Shown here: one piece after another, positions 8,795 to 17,359 of the stretch
Layout of the letters: each line of letters opens with the position of its first letter
How positions within the stretch are numbered: the stretch's first letter is position 1
NCBI GenBank assembly: GCA_029260345.1
Contig: JAJDDK010000005.1
Coordinates: 620,001 to 684,000, forward strand
Source of the DNA: Phycisphaerales bacterium
GTDB lineage: Bacteria; Planctomycetota; Phycisphaerae; Phycisphaerales; UBA1924
Reading direction: 5' to 3'
DNA: 64,000 nt
The notes under the pieces: model-generated
Databases searched by the model: none
What the model was told of the DNA's origin: nothing
The model's input: only the letters and a program-made list of their open reading frames with translations
Translations under genes and position numbers: made by a program

Positions 8795-10120
8795 TTAGCG
8801 AGGCGCCAAGGAGCGCTTCCGAATCGCCGAAGCGATTGTGATCTCGGGCGTTGACGCTTGAGAAACGCTGTTGCAAATGATGTTGGCAACTGATTCTGAC
8901 CAGCGTGACCAATTCAACGTGTTCGCGGCGCGCCGTCGCGCCGCTTCGCCCATGGTGTTGTGCCGGACCGGGTCATCCACCAATGCCTCGATCGCATTGG
9001 CGTAATCAAATTTGGACGAGCTGATCGGCAGCACGACGCCAGTCTGCTCGTGCTGCACCACTTCGGGCAAGCCGCCCGCATCAGAGACAATGGAAGGCAC
9101 GCCGAATGCCGCCGCTTCACACGGAGCGATGCCAAATGCTTCGCCGGTTGAGGTGAGTAGCAACACGTGCGAAGCCGCATATTCGGCAGCCTGTCGAGCG
9201 CGGTCCGCCGGGCTTGTGTGGTCGAGCCGTCCGACATACTCGACGAACGACGATGACCGAGACCGAGCCGTTGGCGTTCCGATCAACCTCATCGTCGCTT
9301 TCCACCCGCGATCGCGCAACGCCTCAACGACATCAACACAGAAGTCCACGCGCTTTCGTTCAGGATCGGAGGCGACCACACACAGCCGCAGTGACTTGCG
9401 CGAGGGTGGGGGGCGCTCGATTGAAGCGCCCTCGCGGTCGAGGTCCACCGGTGTGATGTTGGCGCCCATCGGCGCGACGAACGCACGGCGCGGCTCAACG
9501 CCGTAGAGGTCAATCGCGGATCGGCGGGCCACTTCCGTCGCGAAGCATGTGAAATCAGCACGATCCAGCGCTGTCTGCTCAAGACTGTCGCACGCGCGCT
9601 TGTACGCGCGGCTCCGGCGCATGTAGACGGGGTACGTCGTCGTGATGAGACGGGCCGTCGTGTCGCTGAAATACACAATCGGAAGCCGCGTTGTGAGCGC
9701 ACCAAGCACACGTGACACACAACAGCCGAAGACGACGTCTACATCAGCCGCGTGAATCGCACGATCAATTTCAGAGACACGTTCGCGTCCTTTGGTGACG
9801 TGTCGTTTGACGGCTGCAGTCGGGACGATTTCATCACGAAGTCGATTGGCGCGCTGGCGCAGACGCTTCATCTGCTTGCGCACCGCGCCATGCCCGCAGA
9901 TCACCTCCACCGCGGCGTGCGGCAGCACGGTGCGAGGCTTCGGACCAACAATCGGAACCACATTCAGCCCCGTTTCACGCAGCGCGTGCTCCATCGCCCA
10001 TGGCATGCCGGACAATTCACGCTGCGATCGTTCGCCGAACGGCCACAGAAACGCGACGCGAATGGGCGGCGCTGATCGGGTTGGAGACGGGAGCCCCGCC
10101 GACTCAGTCATAGAGTCCAT
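8795..10120 (-). CDS. Glycosyltransferase family 4 (GT-B fold)
   Basis: About 440 residues. The N-terminal Rossmann-like half starts at IRVAFLWPFGE. The C-terminal half carries the donor-binding region with the E-x7-E signature (EAFGIAPCE) followed by GVPSIVSDAGGLPEVV, diagnostic of GT4 enzymes that transfer sugars from nucleotide donors. A basic, Arg-rich segment (KQMKRLRQRANRLRDEI) follows the first strand region. Acceptor and donor are not predictable, since no polysaccharide cluster surrounds it. The start is uncertain among ATGs at 10162, 10120 and 10111; 10120 has GGATAG just upstream. Confidence 0.85.
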   Translation of the reverse strand: MDSMTESAGLPSPTRSAPPIRVAFLWPFGERSQRELSGMPWAMEHALRETGLNVVPIVGPKPRTVLPHAAVEVICGHGAVRKQMKRLRQRANRLRDEIVPTAAVKRHVTKGRERVSEIDRAIHAADVDVVFGCCVSRVLGALTTRLPIVYFSDTTARLITTTYPVYMRRSRAYKRACDSLEQTALDRADFTCFATEVARRSAIDLYGVEPRRAFVAPMGANITPVDLDREGASIERPPPSRKSLRLCVVASDPERKRVDFCVDVVEALRDRGWKATMRLIGTPTARSRSSSFVEYVGRLDHTSPADRARQAAEYAASHVLLLTSTGEAFGIAPCEAAAFGVPSIVSDAGGLPEVVQHEQTGVVLPISSSKFDYANAIEALVDDPVRHNTMGEAARRRAANTLNWSRWSESVANIICNSVSQASTPEITIASAIRKRSLAPR

Positions 10121-10212
10121 GCTATCCGATGATCCGCGACACTCCGGATCAATGGAGGACACGGCGGCGCAGATTGCGTCCGATAGTCAAAGCTCACTTG
10201 TCCGGGCGTGTC

Positions 10213-11055
10213 TCAGCGCGTGGCGCCGGCGGGCTGATTCAGCAGCATCTCCGCGTAGTCGTTCATCGCATCGCGAAGCTGCTCGAAATCCTCCAGCACA
10301 TACAGAATCGGCTGGTAGTGATCAATCTCGAACTCGGTGTTGCAGACGCGCTCCATGTCGAAGGGGCGGCGTTCCACTTCGCTGCTTTCGAGCGAGTGGT
10401 GCCCTTCGCCTTCACTGGAGATCAGGCCCGAACCATACAGCTTGATGCGCCCATCTTCGCGGATGAGACCGAATTCGACGGTGAACCAGAACAGCCGCGC
10501 GAGACGCTCGGTGTGGTACGGGTCATCCGTGTGCAGCGCGGCTTTGCCGTACGTCTGCAAAAAGTCCGCAAAGACCGGATCGGCGTGCAGCGGCACATGC
10601 CCAAAAACATCGTGAATGATGTCCGGCTCGGGCAGGTAGTCCATGCTCGTCTTGGGGCGCACGGCGATCGTGGTGGGGAACTGCCGCTGCGCAAGGAAAG
10701 CGAAGAAGGATTTCGCAGGGAGGTAGCCCGGCACGCCGCGCGATTGCCAGCCGGTCATGCGGGCGAGGTTCGCGTTGACTTCCTTGAGGTCCGGCACGCG
10801 GTCGGGGCGCAAGTTGATGATCTTCAGCCCAGACAGGAAGACGTTGGAGGCCTCCGTCGGAAGCTGCTTCATGCGCTTCTCGTAGAGAATGCGCCAGACT
10901 TCGTGATCCTCTTCGGTGTAGCGATCCCAGTGCTGGGTGATGACCATCGAATCGATGTCGATCTTGCTGGCAGGCAGACCGTCGCTGGCCTCGGCGGCCT
11001 TGAGCGCACGCTGGGCTTCGTCAGAATCGATCACGGAATGCTTCAAGCTGGACAT
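10213..11055 (-). CDS. phhA: Phenylalanine 4-monooxygenase (aromatic amino acid hydroxylase)
   Basis: 280 residues, matching bacterial monomeric PhhA. Uses tetrahydropterin and O2 to hydroxylate phenylalanine to tyrosine in the cytoplasm. The iron facial triad is visible: His148 and His153 in IIHDVFGHVP and Glu194 in WFTVEFGL. The substrate-pocket region (FQTYGKAA-like LQTYGKAALHTDD, and YGSGLISSEGE) is also present. The start at 11055 has a strong GGAGG six bases upstream. No pterin carbinolamine dehydratase gene is adjacent. The exact aromatic substrate is assumed from family. Confidence 0.92.
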   Translation of the reverse strand: MSSLKHSVIDSDEAQRALKAAEASDGLPASKIDIDSMVITQHWDRYTEEDHEVWRILYEKRMKQLPTEASNVFLSGLKIINLRPDRVPDLKEVNANLARMTGWQSRGVPGYLPAKSFFAFLAQRQFPTTIAVRPKTSMDYLPEPDIIHDVFGHVPLHADPVFADFLQTYGKAALHTDDPYHTERLARLFWFTVEFGLIREDGRIKLYGSGLISSEGEGHHSLESSEVERRPFDMERVCNTEFEIDHYQPILYVLEDFEQLRDAMNDYAEMLLNQPAGATR

Positions 11056-11215
11056 GACGGGCCTCCGAGAGGGCGAGTCAAAAAGGGTGCGAATCGCTCG
11101 AAGTATAGGCGGTGGGGGGAAGGCATCAGGAGCCAGTGGCCAGGCCCCAGTGGTTGAGAGTCAGAAGCAGAACGAAGCGCCAATCGAACAGTCAATGCTC
11201 AACTCGTGACAGCGT

Positions 11216-11243
11216 CCTACTGGTCCCTGGTCCCCGGTCCCTA
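11216..11243. repeat. GGTCCC-rich intergenic repeat
   Basis: The segment ACTGGTCCCTGGTCCCCGG plus TCCCT just after purE recurs at 22856-22885 (inverted) and 23301-23333. In all three places it lies in an intergenic gap, so it is a dispersed short repeat and not part of a gene. The 192-bp gap between phhA and purE holds no coding frame that I can support. Confidence 0.5.
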
Positions 11244-11247
11244 CCTC

Positions 11248-11742
11248 CTAATCATGCGGATCCATCACCGACTTCGCCGTCTGATCCGTGCGGAACTTCA
11301 CGAGCTTCTCGCGCAGGTCCGCATCGGAAAGCGCGAGCATGGAGACGGCGCTGATCGCCGCGTTGATCGCGCCGGCGGAGCCGATGGCGTACGTCGCCAC
11401 GGGGATGCCCTTGGGCATCTGCGCGGTCGAGAGCAGTGAATCCAGCCCGTCCAGCGACCAGCCCTTCATCGGCACGCCGAGGACAGGCAGGTGCGTGTGG
11501 GCGGCGCACACCCCCGCCAGGTGCGCGGCGCCGCCAGCCGCAGCGATGATGATCTTCATGCCGCGAGACTCAGCGTTCGTGCAGAAATCGACCACGGCCT
11601 CGGGCGAGCGGTGCGCGCTCATCACCTTGGCGACGTTCGGCACGCCGAAGGAGTCCAGCGTTTCGACACAGCGCTTCATCGTGGGCCAGTCGGAATTGCT
11701 GCCCATGAGAACGCCGACAACGGGGTTTTTGGTGTCGCTCAT
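11248..11742 (-). CDS. purE: N5-carboxyaminoimidazole ribonucleotide mutase (PurE class I)
   Basis: 164 residues. Catalyses the N5-CAIR to CAIR step in purine synthesis. The phosphate and nucleotide-binding motifs GSNSDWPTM and SAHRSPE are near the N-terminus and IIAAAGGAAHLAG in the middle, all hallmarks of PurE. The partner purK is not next to it. The upstream gap (11743-11883) before the zinc-ribbon gene has no clear promoter and no strong ribosome site. Confidence 0.95.
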   Translation of the reverse strand: MSDTKNPVVGVLMGSNSDWPTMKRCVETLDSFGVPNVAKVMSAHRSPEAVVDFCTNAESRGMKIIIAAAGGAAHLAGVCAAHTHLPVLGVPMKGWSLDGLDSLLSTAQMPKGIPVATYAIGSAGAINAAISAVSMLALSDADLREKLVKFRTDQTAKSVMDPHD

Positions 11743-11883
11743 GCGCCCAAGAATAACGAATCGAAAAGCGAGCCGTGCCGTCCCCGGCCCGGCAGTCGCA
11801 CGTCGCCAAATGCGCCGGCAGCGTGGGGGGAAGAACGCGGAGGAAGACGGAGGGGGAGGAGGATGGTGTGCGGAATCAAGGCA

Positions 11884-12429
11884 CTACGTGTGGGTCCCTT
11901 CGTCATAGTTGGCGCCGCACTCGGGGCATACGTCGCCTGGGATTCCCATTAGGTCGTAGTCGCATTCAACACAGCGAAACAGGTTTGGTTCAATGACTTC
12001 CTTTGGAATCACAAACCTAATCAAGAGTCCAAAGCCAGCGTAACCGGCGACAATGGCGATCGGAATCAATGGAGGGTAAAAGATCGCGCACAACGTGCTG
12101 CAGGCGCCCATTCCGATTGAGAGCGTCAGAACCGCAAACTCCGTCCATCGGTTTCTGAGAATGAAATACGTGACAGGCGAGAGAATCGCTCCCGCTCCGG
12201 CGCTGGCGAGGACAGCGTCCCACCGCGAAAATGCGGGCAACTGCGCATGAATAACGAATGCCGGAATGAGAAATGCGCACATTCCAGCAACTGTGCATGT
12301 GATAAAAGTATGGAATCGCTCAAATGCTCTGGTCTTTGTAAATGCAAACTCTGGCGGAACCGCGACTTGGGGGTCACGTGGATCGTCACCACGTGGTGGT
12401 CCGTACGGATTCGTCTTGTTCGAATTCAC
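11884..12429 (-). CDS. Membrane protein with C-terminal zinc ribbon
   Basis: 181 residues. A polar, Pro-rich N-terminus is followed by four hydrophobic segments (about residues 45-150), then a zinc ribbon at the extreme C-terminus: C-V-E-C-DYDLMG...CPECG. The GTG start overlaps the stop of the upstream helicase gene by 4 bp (GTGA), so it is probably translationally coupled to it. The terminal motif is shared with the products at 20080-20841, 20838-21572 and 55367-55870. Function unknown; the ribbon would face the cytoplasm if the helix count is even. Confidence 0.75.
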   Translation of the reverse strand: MNSNKTNPYGPPRGDDPRDPQVAVPPEFAFTKTRAFERFHTFITCTVAGMCAFLIPAFVIHAQLPAFSRWDAVLASAGAGAILSPVTYFILRNRWTEFAVLTLSIGMGACSTLCAIFYPPLIPIAIVAGYAGFGLLIRFVIPKEVIEPNLFRCVECDYDLMGIPGDVCPECGANYDEGTHT

Positions 12430-15400
12430 AGCGCCAGCAACTCACACAACCCCTTACACCCATACTGCCCCGTACCGCGCTCATACTCGCCGGACATCAT
12501 GCCTTCCGCGGCCTTATTGATCTGCTTGAGCGTCTTGTCGAGGCGCAAGTCGGCGAGGGAGATCACGCCGCGCTTGGCTTCGGAGAGCACCCAGTATTCC
12601 GCGACGCCTTCGAGGGGCTGATCTTCAGCGATTTCGTAGTACTTGCGCAGCGCCAGCGCGTACAGGCAAAACTGAAGATCGTTGTCCTTTGGCTCAAGCA
12701 GTTTCTTTGAGCCGTAGCCGGTTTTGTAGTCGATGAGGCGGAATCCGCCGTCACTCATGCGATCAATACGGTCAATCTTGGCAATGCAATCGTGGGCGCC
12801 GCTGTCAAGGGCAAGTTTGAAACTGACGGAACGCTCGATCTCAAGGATCTCATCTTGGTCAGAATGCAAAATCTCAAGCGCGGCTCTGAGCTGTTCACGC
12901 AATTGCGCCAGATCCGCTTCGGTCGGGGGTTCGCCTTGTGAGCGTTCGGTGTAGAGATGTGTCGCAATGTTGATCGCCCGATCAATGGTCGGGACAGCCT
13001 CCCCAAGCGACTCCGCTTCACGCGTCTCAAGGAAAAACTTTTCGAGTGCGGTGTGGATGACATCGCCAACGGCAAGACTGCGCGTTTTCGGCTCATCCAA
13101 ACCAAGCATGTGCTTGATGTACCAGCAGCGCGGGCAGCCTTCGTAATCAGTGATGCGTGTGTACGACAATTGCAGCGGCGCCCGCGGCGGCACGAACACG
13201 CCACTGGCCTTTGAGACCTTCGCGGCCAGCTCCTGAATCAGCGCTTGATCATCCTTGGACAATCCATTGAGCACGTCCGGCGCTTCGCCATTGTCGCGCA
13301 GGTGGGCCAGAGCCGCGAGCCGCCGTCCGGCGGATTCGAGGTCATGCGCAATGGATTCGAGCTCAGGGGCGCTGAGGCCGGCGCGATCGGCGCGGTGCAG
13401 CGCCGCCGCAGCTCGTTGTTTCACCAAATTGATCTCACGACGGATGCGGGCGCGATCGGCGGGTGTTTCGTTGTCGAGTGCATCCTCGGCGCCGGGGGCC
13501 GTCATTTCCGCGCGATCAAACCAGGTGTCTGCGTTTGAAGTGGGGCGCGCTGGTGTGGCTAAGCCGGTGAGTTCATCGAAATAGTCGCCTTCACGCGCTT
13601 CGCGTTTGTGCGACTTCGCCAGCATCACCAATCGACGCTCGGCGCGCGTGCAGACGACGTAAAAGAGTCGCCGCTCTTCATCGGCATTGTTCGTCGGGGC
13701 GCGACCTGTGAGGGCTTCAGGAAGCACAATTGCATCATCATTCTTGCGCGGCATGGGAAAGCCCCACGGGCTGCGCACGCGAGCCGCGAAGACCGTATCA
13801 AACTCCAACCCCTTTGCGGCGTGAGCCGTCAAGAGCGCAACCGCGTCTCCGGCCGTCTCGTCATCTTCATCAGCATGACGATCGAGGCGCGAATCGGATG
13901 GCAGATCGAAAGCCTGCTCATGTTGATCAAGCTGGTCGTAGTGGCGCAAAAAGGCGCCGAGATCACCGGGTGACTCCAGCCGGTCCTGTTTGTCCAGCGC
14001 AAAGCGAAGCGCGGCAAGCACCGCCTGCACGCGCTTGGCTCGCATTTGGGGGTCGAGCGATTCGACATCCACAAGCCGCGCGAGTTCGACGATGCGCCGC
14101 ACCGTCTCGGCGGCGGACTTCTCCGTATTGAAGGTCGCAAGTTCTTCGTAACGAGCCGCGAGGTCGAGGAGAGCGGCGTCACCGTCCGCTGCGGCGCGCA
14201 AGAATTCCTTGAATGGCTGGCCGGATTTCTTGAATGACTTCACCAGGCCTGAGAGCCGCGACGGATCCGTGAGCACGGGTGGTCGGGCGAGCAATCGCTG
14301 GGCGCTGGCGCTGTCATAGGGATCGACCAGCACGCGCATCCACGCGAGCAGGTCCTGCACGGCGGCGTCCTGCAATGGCGAGGTCTGAATCCGCCGATTG
14401 ATCGGGATGTCATACGACTCCAGTTCCAGCGCGATGTCGTCGAGCATCTTGCGCGCGCGAGCGATCACGGCGTAACTGGACCACGGGCGATGTGATTCTT
14501 TCTGATCTGCGAGAAGCATGGCCGCGATAGCCGCACCGTGGTGGCTGTCGTCGGTGAGCGTGACGCCCTCGACCACGCCAGGCGAAGCGGCGCCGCCCTC
14601 ATGTGCGGGCTCAACCACTTTGTCCGGCTCAAAGCGGCTTTCGGCGCGGCGGATGATGTCGTTGCCCGCCGCGATAATCTCGCTGCCGCTGCGGTAATTT
14701 TCAGTGAGTGTGACGACGCGATGCTTGGGCCAGCGTTCGCGGAAGCGGCGGAACGCTTGGTCGTCGGCGCCGCGGAAGGCGAAGATGGCCTGATCGTCAT
14801 CACCAACAACGCAGAGATCCGGCGGGCGTGACTCACGATGGGGCGCGAGCTCCGCGAGCAGTTCGATTTGCGCCGGCGACCAGTCCTGAAACTCATCGAC
14901 GACGATGTGCCGGTATTCGTGATGGATGATGGTGCGGGCCCGGGCGCTTTCGCGAAGGATGCGTGCCGGGAGGTTGATGAAGTCGTCGAAGGTGAGCAAG
15001 CCGCGTTTCAGTCGCTCGTCTTCGAATTGCGCGTACACATTCGCAAGCGCTTCGTACTCGAGGCGCTGTGTCTCGCGGGCGGCGCGTTCGAGGTCGTCGA
15101 TGTCGAGCGCCGTGTCATTCAACGCGGCTTGCTGCTCATCACACCACACGGCGAGCGCGCCGGGTGAGACGCCGTCCGTCGCGCACTGATCGATGAATGC
15201 TGATGCATCATCGGCAGCTCGGTTGAGTCCTGCGCCAGCGCGATCGCGGAAATAGCGATGACTCGGGAGAATCTCGTGCAGCAGACGCCGCCGCTCGGCG
15301 GAATCCATCAGACGTGTGCTGGTGGGCAGGCCGATCATGTCGCCGTAGCGATGCACAATCTTCGCGCCGAATGCATGGCAGGTCATCGCGTTGATGCGCT

Positions 15401-15689
15401 GCGCTTTGGCGGCGCCGACGAGTTTGTCCAGTCGCTCGCGCAACTCCTGAGCGCTCTTGATCGTGAACGCCAGCGCCAGCACATTCTCGGGATCCACGCC
15501 GAGGCCGCCGTCATCGCGAGGGGCCACGAGCCGCGCGACGCGCGTCACAATCACGCGCGTCTTGCCCGCGCCGGGGCCGGCAAGCACTACGAGCGGGCCG
15601 CCATCGTGATGGACGGCTTCGTGCTGATGCGCGTTGAGTTTGGCGAAGGATTCGGCAACGGCGGACGCGGCGTCTGGCGGCGTAGTCAT
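12426..15689 (-). CDS. UvrD/Rep-type DNA helicase fused to a RecB-like nuclease
   Basis: 1087 residues. Superfamily 1A helicase with Walker A AGPGAGKT at residues 37-44, DEFQD motif II, GDDDQAIFAFRGAD motif III, LTENYRSG motif IV and LLTAHAAKGLEFD motif V. The last 250 residues form a PD-(D/E)XK nuclease (IAKIDRIDRM...FRLIDYKTG, then Q in DNDLQFCLYAL). This is the architecture of AddA-like or long UvrD-like repair helicases. Cysteine pairs flank the nuclease (EGCPRCWY and the terminal GCKGLCEL), which may bind an iron-sulfur cluster. No addB partner is adjacent. Likely acts in double-strand break processing or recombination. Confidence 0.93.
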   Translation of the reverse strand: MTTPPDAASAVAESFAKLNAHQHEAVHHDGGPLVVLAGPGAGKTRVIVTRVARLVAPRDDGGLGVDPENVLALAFTIKSAQELRERLDKLVGAAKAQRINAMTCHAFGAKIVHRYGDMIGLPTSTRLMDSAERRRLLHEILPSHRYFRDRAGAGLNRAADDASAFIDQCATDGVSPGALAVWCDEQQAALNDTALDIDDLERAARETQRLEYEALANVYAQFEDERLKRGLLTFDDFINLPARILRESARARTIIHHEYRHIVVDEFQDWSPAQIELLAELAPHRESRPPDLCVVGDDDQAIFAFRGADDQAFRRFRERWPKHRVVTLTENYRSGSEIIAAGNDIIRRAESRFEPDKVVEPAHEGGAASPGVVEGVTLTDDSHHGAAIAAMLLADQKESHRPWSSYAVIARARKMLDDIALELESYDIPINRRIQTSPLQDAAVQDLLAWMRVLVDPYDSASAQRLLARPPVLTDPSRLSGLVKSFKKSGQPFKEFLRAAADGDAALLDLAARYEELATFNTEKSAAETVRRIVELARLVDVESLDPQMRAKRVQAVLAALRFALDKQDRLESPGDLGAFLRHYDQLDQHEQAFDLPSDSRLDRHADEDDETAGDAVALLTAHAAKGLEFDTVFAARVRSPWGFPMPRKNDDAIVLPEALTGRAPTNNADEERRLFYVVCTRAERRLVMLAKSHKREAREGDYFDELTGLATPARPTSNADTWFDRAEMTAPGAEDALDNETPADRARIRREINLVKQRAAAALHRADRAGLSAPELESIAHDLESAGRRLAALAHLRDNGEAPDVLNGLSKDDQALIQELAAKVSKASGVFVPPRAPLQLSYTRITDYEGCPRCWYIKHMLGLDEPKTRSLAVGDVIHTALEKFFLETREAESLGEAVPTIDRAINIATHLYTERSQGEPPTEADLAQLREQLRAALEILHSDQDEILEIERSVSFKLALDSGAHDCIAKIDRIDRMSDGGFRLIDYKTGYGSKKLLEPKDNDLQFCLYALALRKYYEIAEDQPLEGVAEYWVLSEAKRGVISLADLRLDKTLKQINKAAEGMMSGEYERGTGQYGCKGLCELLAL

Positions 15690-15728
15690 TGGGCCAGTGT
15701 ATCCGCCCCACTCGACTGATCGAATTGA

Positions 15729-16535
15729 TCAGACGGTGAATGAGTCCGTCGAATTCAGGTGCGGCAAGCGCGCCAGCCGCGGCAGGCGGCGCTTGTCACG
15801 CGCCTTGAGGCGGTCCGCGATCACAATCAATCGGTCCGCATCATCACGCAAGACGGCGCGGCAGCGGCCAGCTTCAACGGCATGGAGCACATCAATGAAA
15901 CGATCACTCGTCGATGAGAGCATCGTCGCCACCACACCGATTTGCGGCCAGACGTGCGCATCGCTCCCGCCGACGATTGGCAGATCGAGCCGCGCCGCAA
16001 GTTCATGAACTGCCGCGACAGAATTCGGATCGGTGAATCGACCGTTGATCTCAACGGCGTGCGAAAGACTGCTGAAGAGTTCTTCCGGAAGGCGGTCAAA
16101 TGATTTGTCATCGCGCACCGGATGCGCCGCGATGCGAATGGCGTTGAGCTGAAGCGCGGCGACGCGATCGGCCAGTTCATACCCGCTGGGGTGATAGCCT
16201 TCGGTCAGTCGATGTTCGAACGCTTCATCGAGGCGGCGCAGTTCATCCAGCGGCGCAATGAAAGAAATGTCGACGTGTTCTTCGAGCGTCACTTCCATGC
16301 CGGGGTAGAAACGGGCGCCGCCGATTTCGAAGCGACCATGCCGGTAGGGGTGTTCGCGGAGCAGGTAGTTGTACATCTCCCAGAAGCCGCGCCCGTGGGC
16401 GTGTTCGGTGATTGCGGCGCCGTGAAGTTTTCGTTCGTTGAGAGCCGCGGCGGCGCGTTCGACATCAACGGGTCGAAACGCGGTGCGCTTGGCGATCTTT
16501 AAGTGCGTGTGCAGATCGAGTCGGAGGTCGAGCAT
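15729..16535 (-). CDS. PHP-domain metal-dependent phosphoesterase
   Basis: 268 residues. The polymerase and histidinol phosphatase (PHP) motifs are visible: DLHTH at residues 7-11, AITEHAHG, PGMEVTLEEHVD, IAAHPVR and GGSDAHVWP. These bind the metal centre of a phosphoesterase. The substrate cannot be told from sequence; relatives cleave phospho-nucleosides, RNA ends or histidinol phosphate. It lies 39 bp downstream of the helicase gene's start on the same strand and divergently from the phosphatase gene at 16757. Confidence 0.85.
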   Translation of the reverse strand: MLDLRLDLHTHLKIAKRTAFRPVDVERAAAALNERKLHGAAITEHAHGRGFWEMYNYLLREHPYRHGRFEIGGARFYPGMEVTLEEHVDISFIAPLDELRRLDEAFEHRLTEGYHPSGYELADRVAALQLNAIRIAAHPVRDDKSFDRLPEELFSSLSHAVEINGRFTDPNSVAAVHELAARLDLPIVGGSDAHVWPQIGVVATMLSSTSDRFIDVLHAVEAGRCRAVLRDDADRLIVIADRLKARDKRRLPRLARLPHLNSTDSFTV

Positions 16536-16756
16536 GCAGCTGTTCTCGCGTGCAAGAGGAGTGGCACGTGTTGCATCAAGATGCGTGGTGTCGAGCGGGC
16601 CCCATCCTTGGGGCGGACCTCCGTCACGCGAAATCGAGACTTCACTCGTCCGCCGCTCGATGACCTCATGATACGCCGCGATCGCGAATCGTCACGCATT
16701 CTTTTGAGAGAAAATGACGAGTTGCGAAGATCGAACGAGGCGTGAGAATCCGGGGC

Positions 16757-17248
16757 ATGAACACCAATGATCAGCCCATAAGTGTTTTGTTCGTCTGCCT
16801 CGGCAACATTTGCCGCTCGCCGCTGGCGGAGGGCGTGTTTCTACATCTGCTGGAAGAGCGTGGGCTTGCGGATCGGTTCATCGTGGATTCGTGCGGCACG
16901 GGGGGCTGGCATGTGGGGTCGCCGGCGGATTCGCGGTCGATCGCGGTCGCAAAGAAATATGGAATTGAGCTGCCGAGTGTGGGTCGAAAGCTGGACCCGT
17001 GGGAGGACTTCGAGCGGCATCAGTGGATCATCGCGATGGACCGTCAGAATGTGAAGGATTTGCTGACGGAGGGCGCGGCGAAGGATCGCGTGCGGCTGCT
17101 GCGCAGTTTTGATCCGGCGATGGCGGGCGCAAAGGAGAAGGAACTTGATGTGCCGGATCCGTACTGGGATGAAGATGATGGATTTGAGATTGTGTACAGC
17201 ATGATCCGCGCGGCGTGCGAGGGGATACTGGATGAGTTGTCAAAGTGA
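16757..17248 (+). CDS. Low molecular weight protein tyrosine phosphatase
   Basis: 163 residues from the ATG at 16757, which has GGGG five bases upstream; a GTG at 16742 would add five residues. The active-site P-loop C-x5-R-S is Cys14-LGNIC-Arg20-Ser, and the general acid aspartate lies in VPDPYWDEDD. The family dephosphorylates phosphotyrosine (or arginine) proteins, and in bacteria often regulates exopolysaccharide export kinases. No tyrosine kinase gene is near, so its partner is unknown. Confidence 0.92.
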   Translation: MNTNDQPISVLFVCLGNICRSPLAEGVFLHLLEERGLADRFIVDSCGTGGWHVGSPADSRSIAVAKKYGIELPSVGRKLDPWEDFERHQWIIAMDRQNVKDLLTEGAAKDRVRLLRSFDPAMAGAKEKELDVPDPYWDEDDGFEIVYSMIRAACEGILDELSK

Positions 17249-17278
17249 TTCAATACTTCAATTGATTGAACTTGTGCG

Positions 17279-17347
17279 CCTCCCCTCCCGCCCCGCGGGA
17301 GGGGCAGGGGGAGGGTTCCGAAAGAGCTCCGACGCCCCTTTGGGGCG
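17279..17347. repeat. G/C-rich palindromic repeats between phosphatase and mutL
   Basis: Contains CCTCCCGCCCCGCGGGAGG followed by GGCAGGGGGAGGG, the same core as the element at 19273-19344 and 26399-26440, then a small hairpin CGCCCC-TTT-GGGGCG at 17333-17347. Sits in the convergent gap between the phosphatase and mutL and may act as a bidirectional terminator, although it has no T-tract. Confidence 0.6.
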
Positions 17348-17359
17348 ACTAAGAATCGA

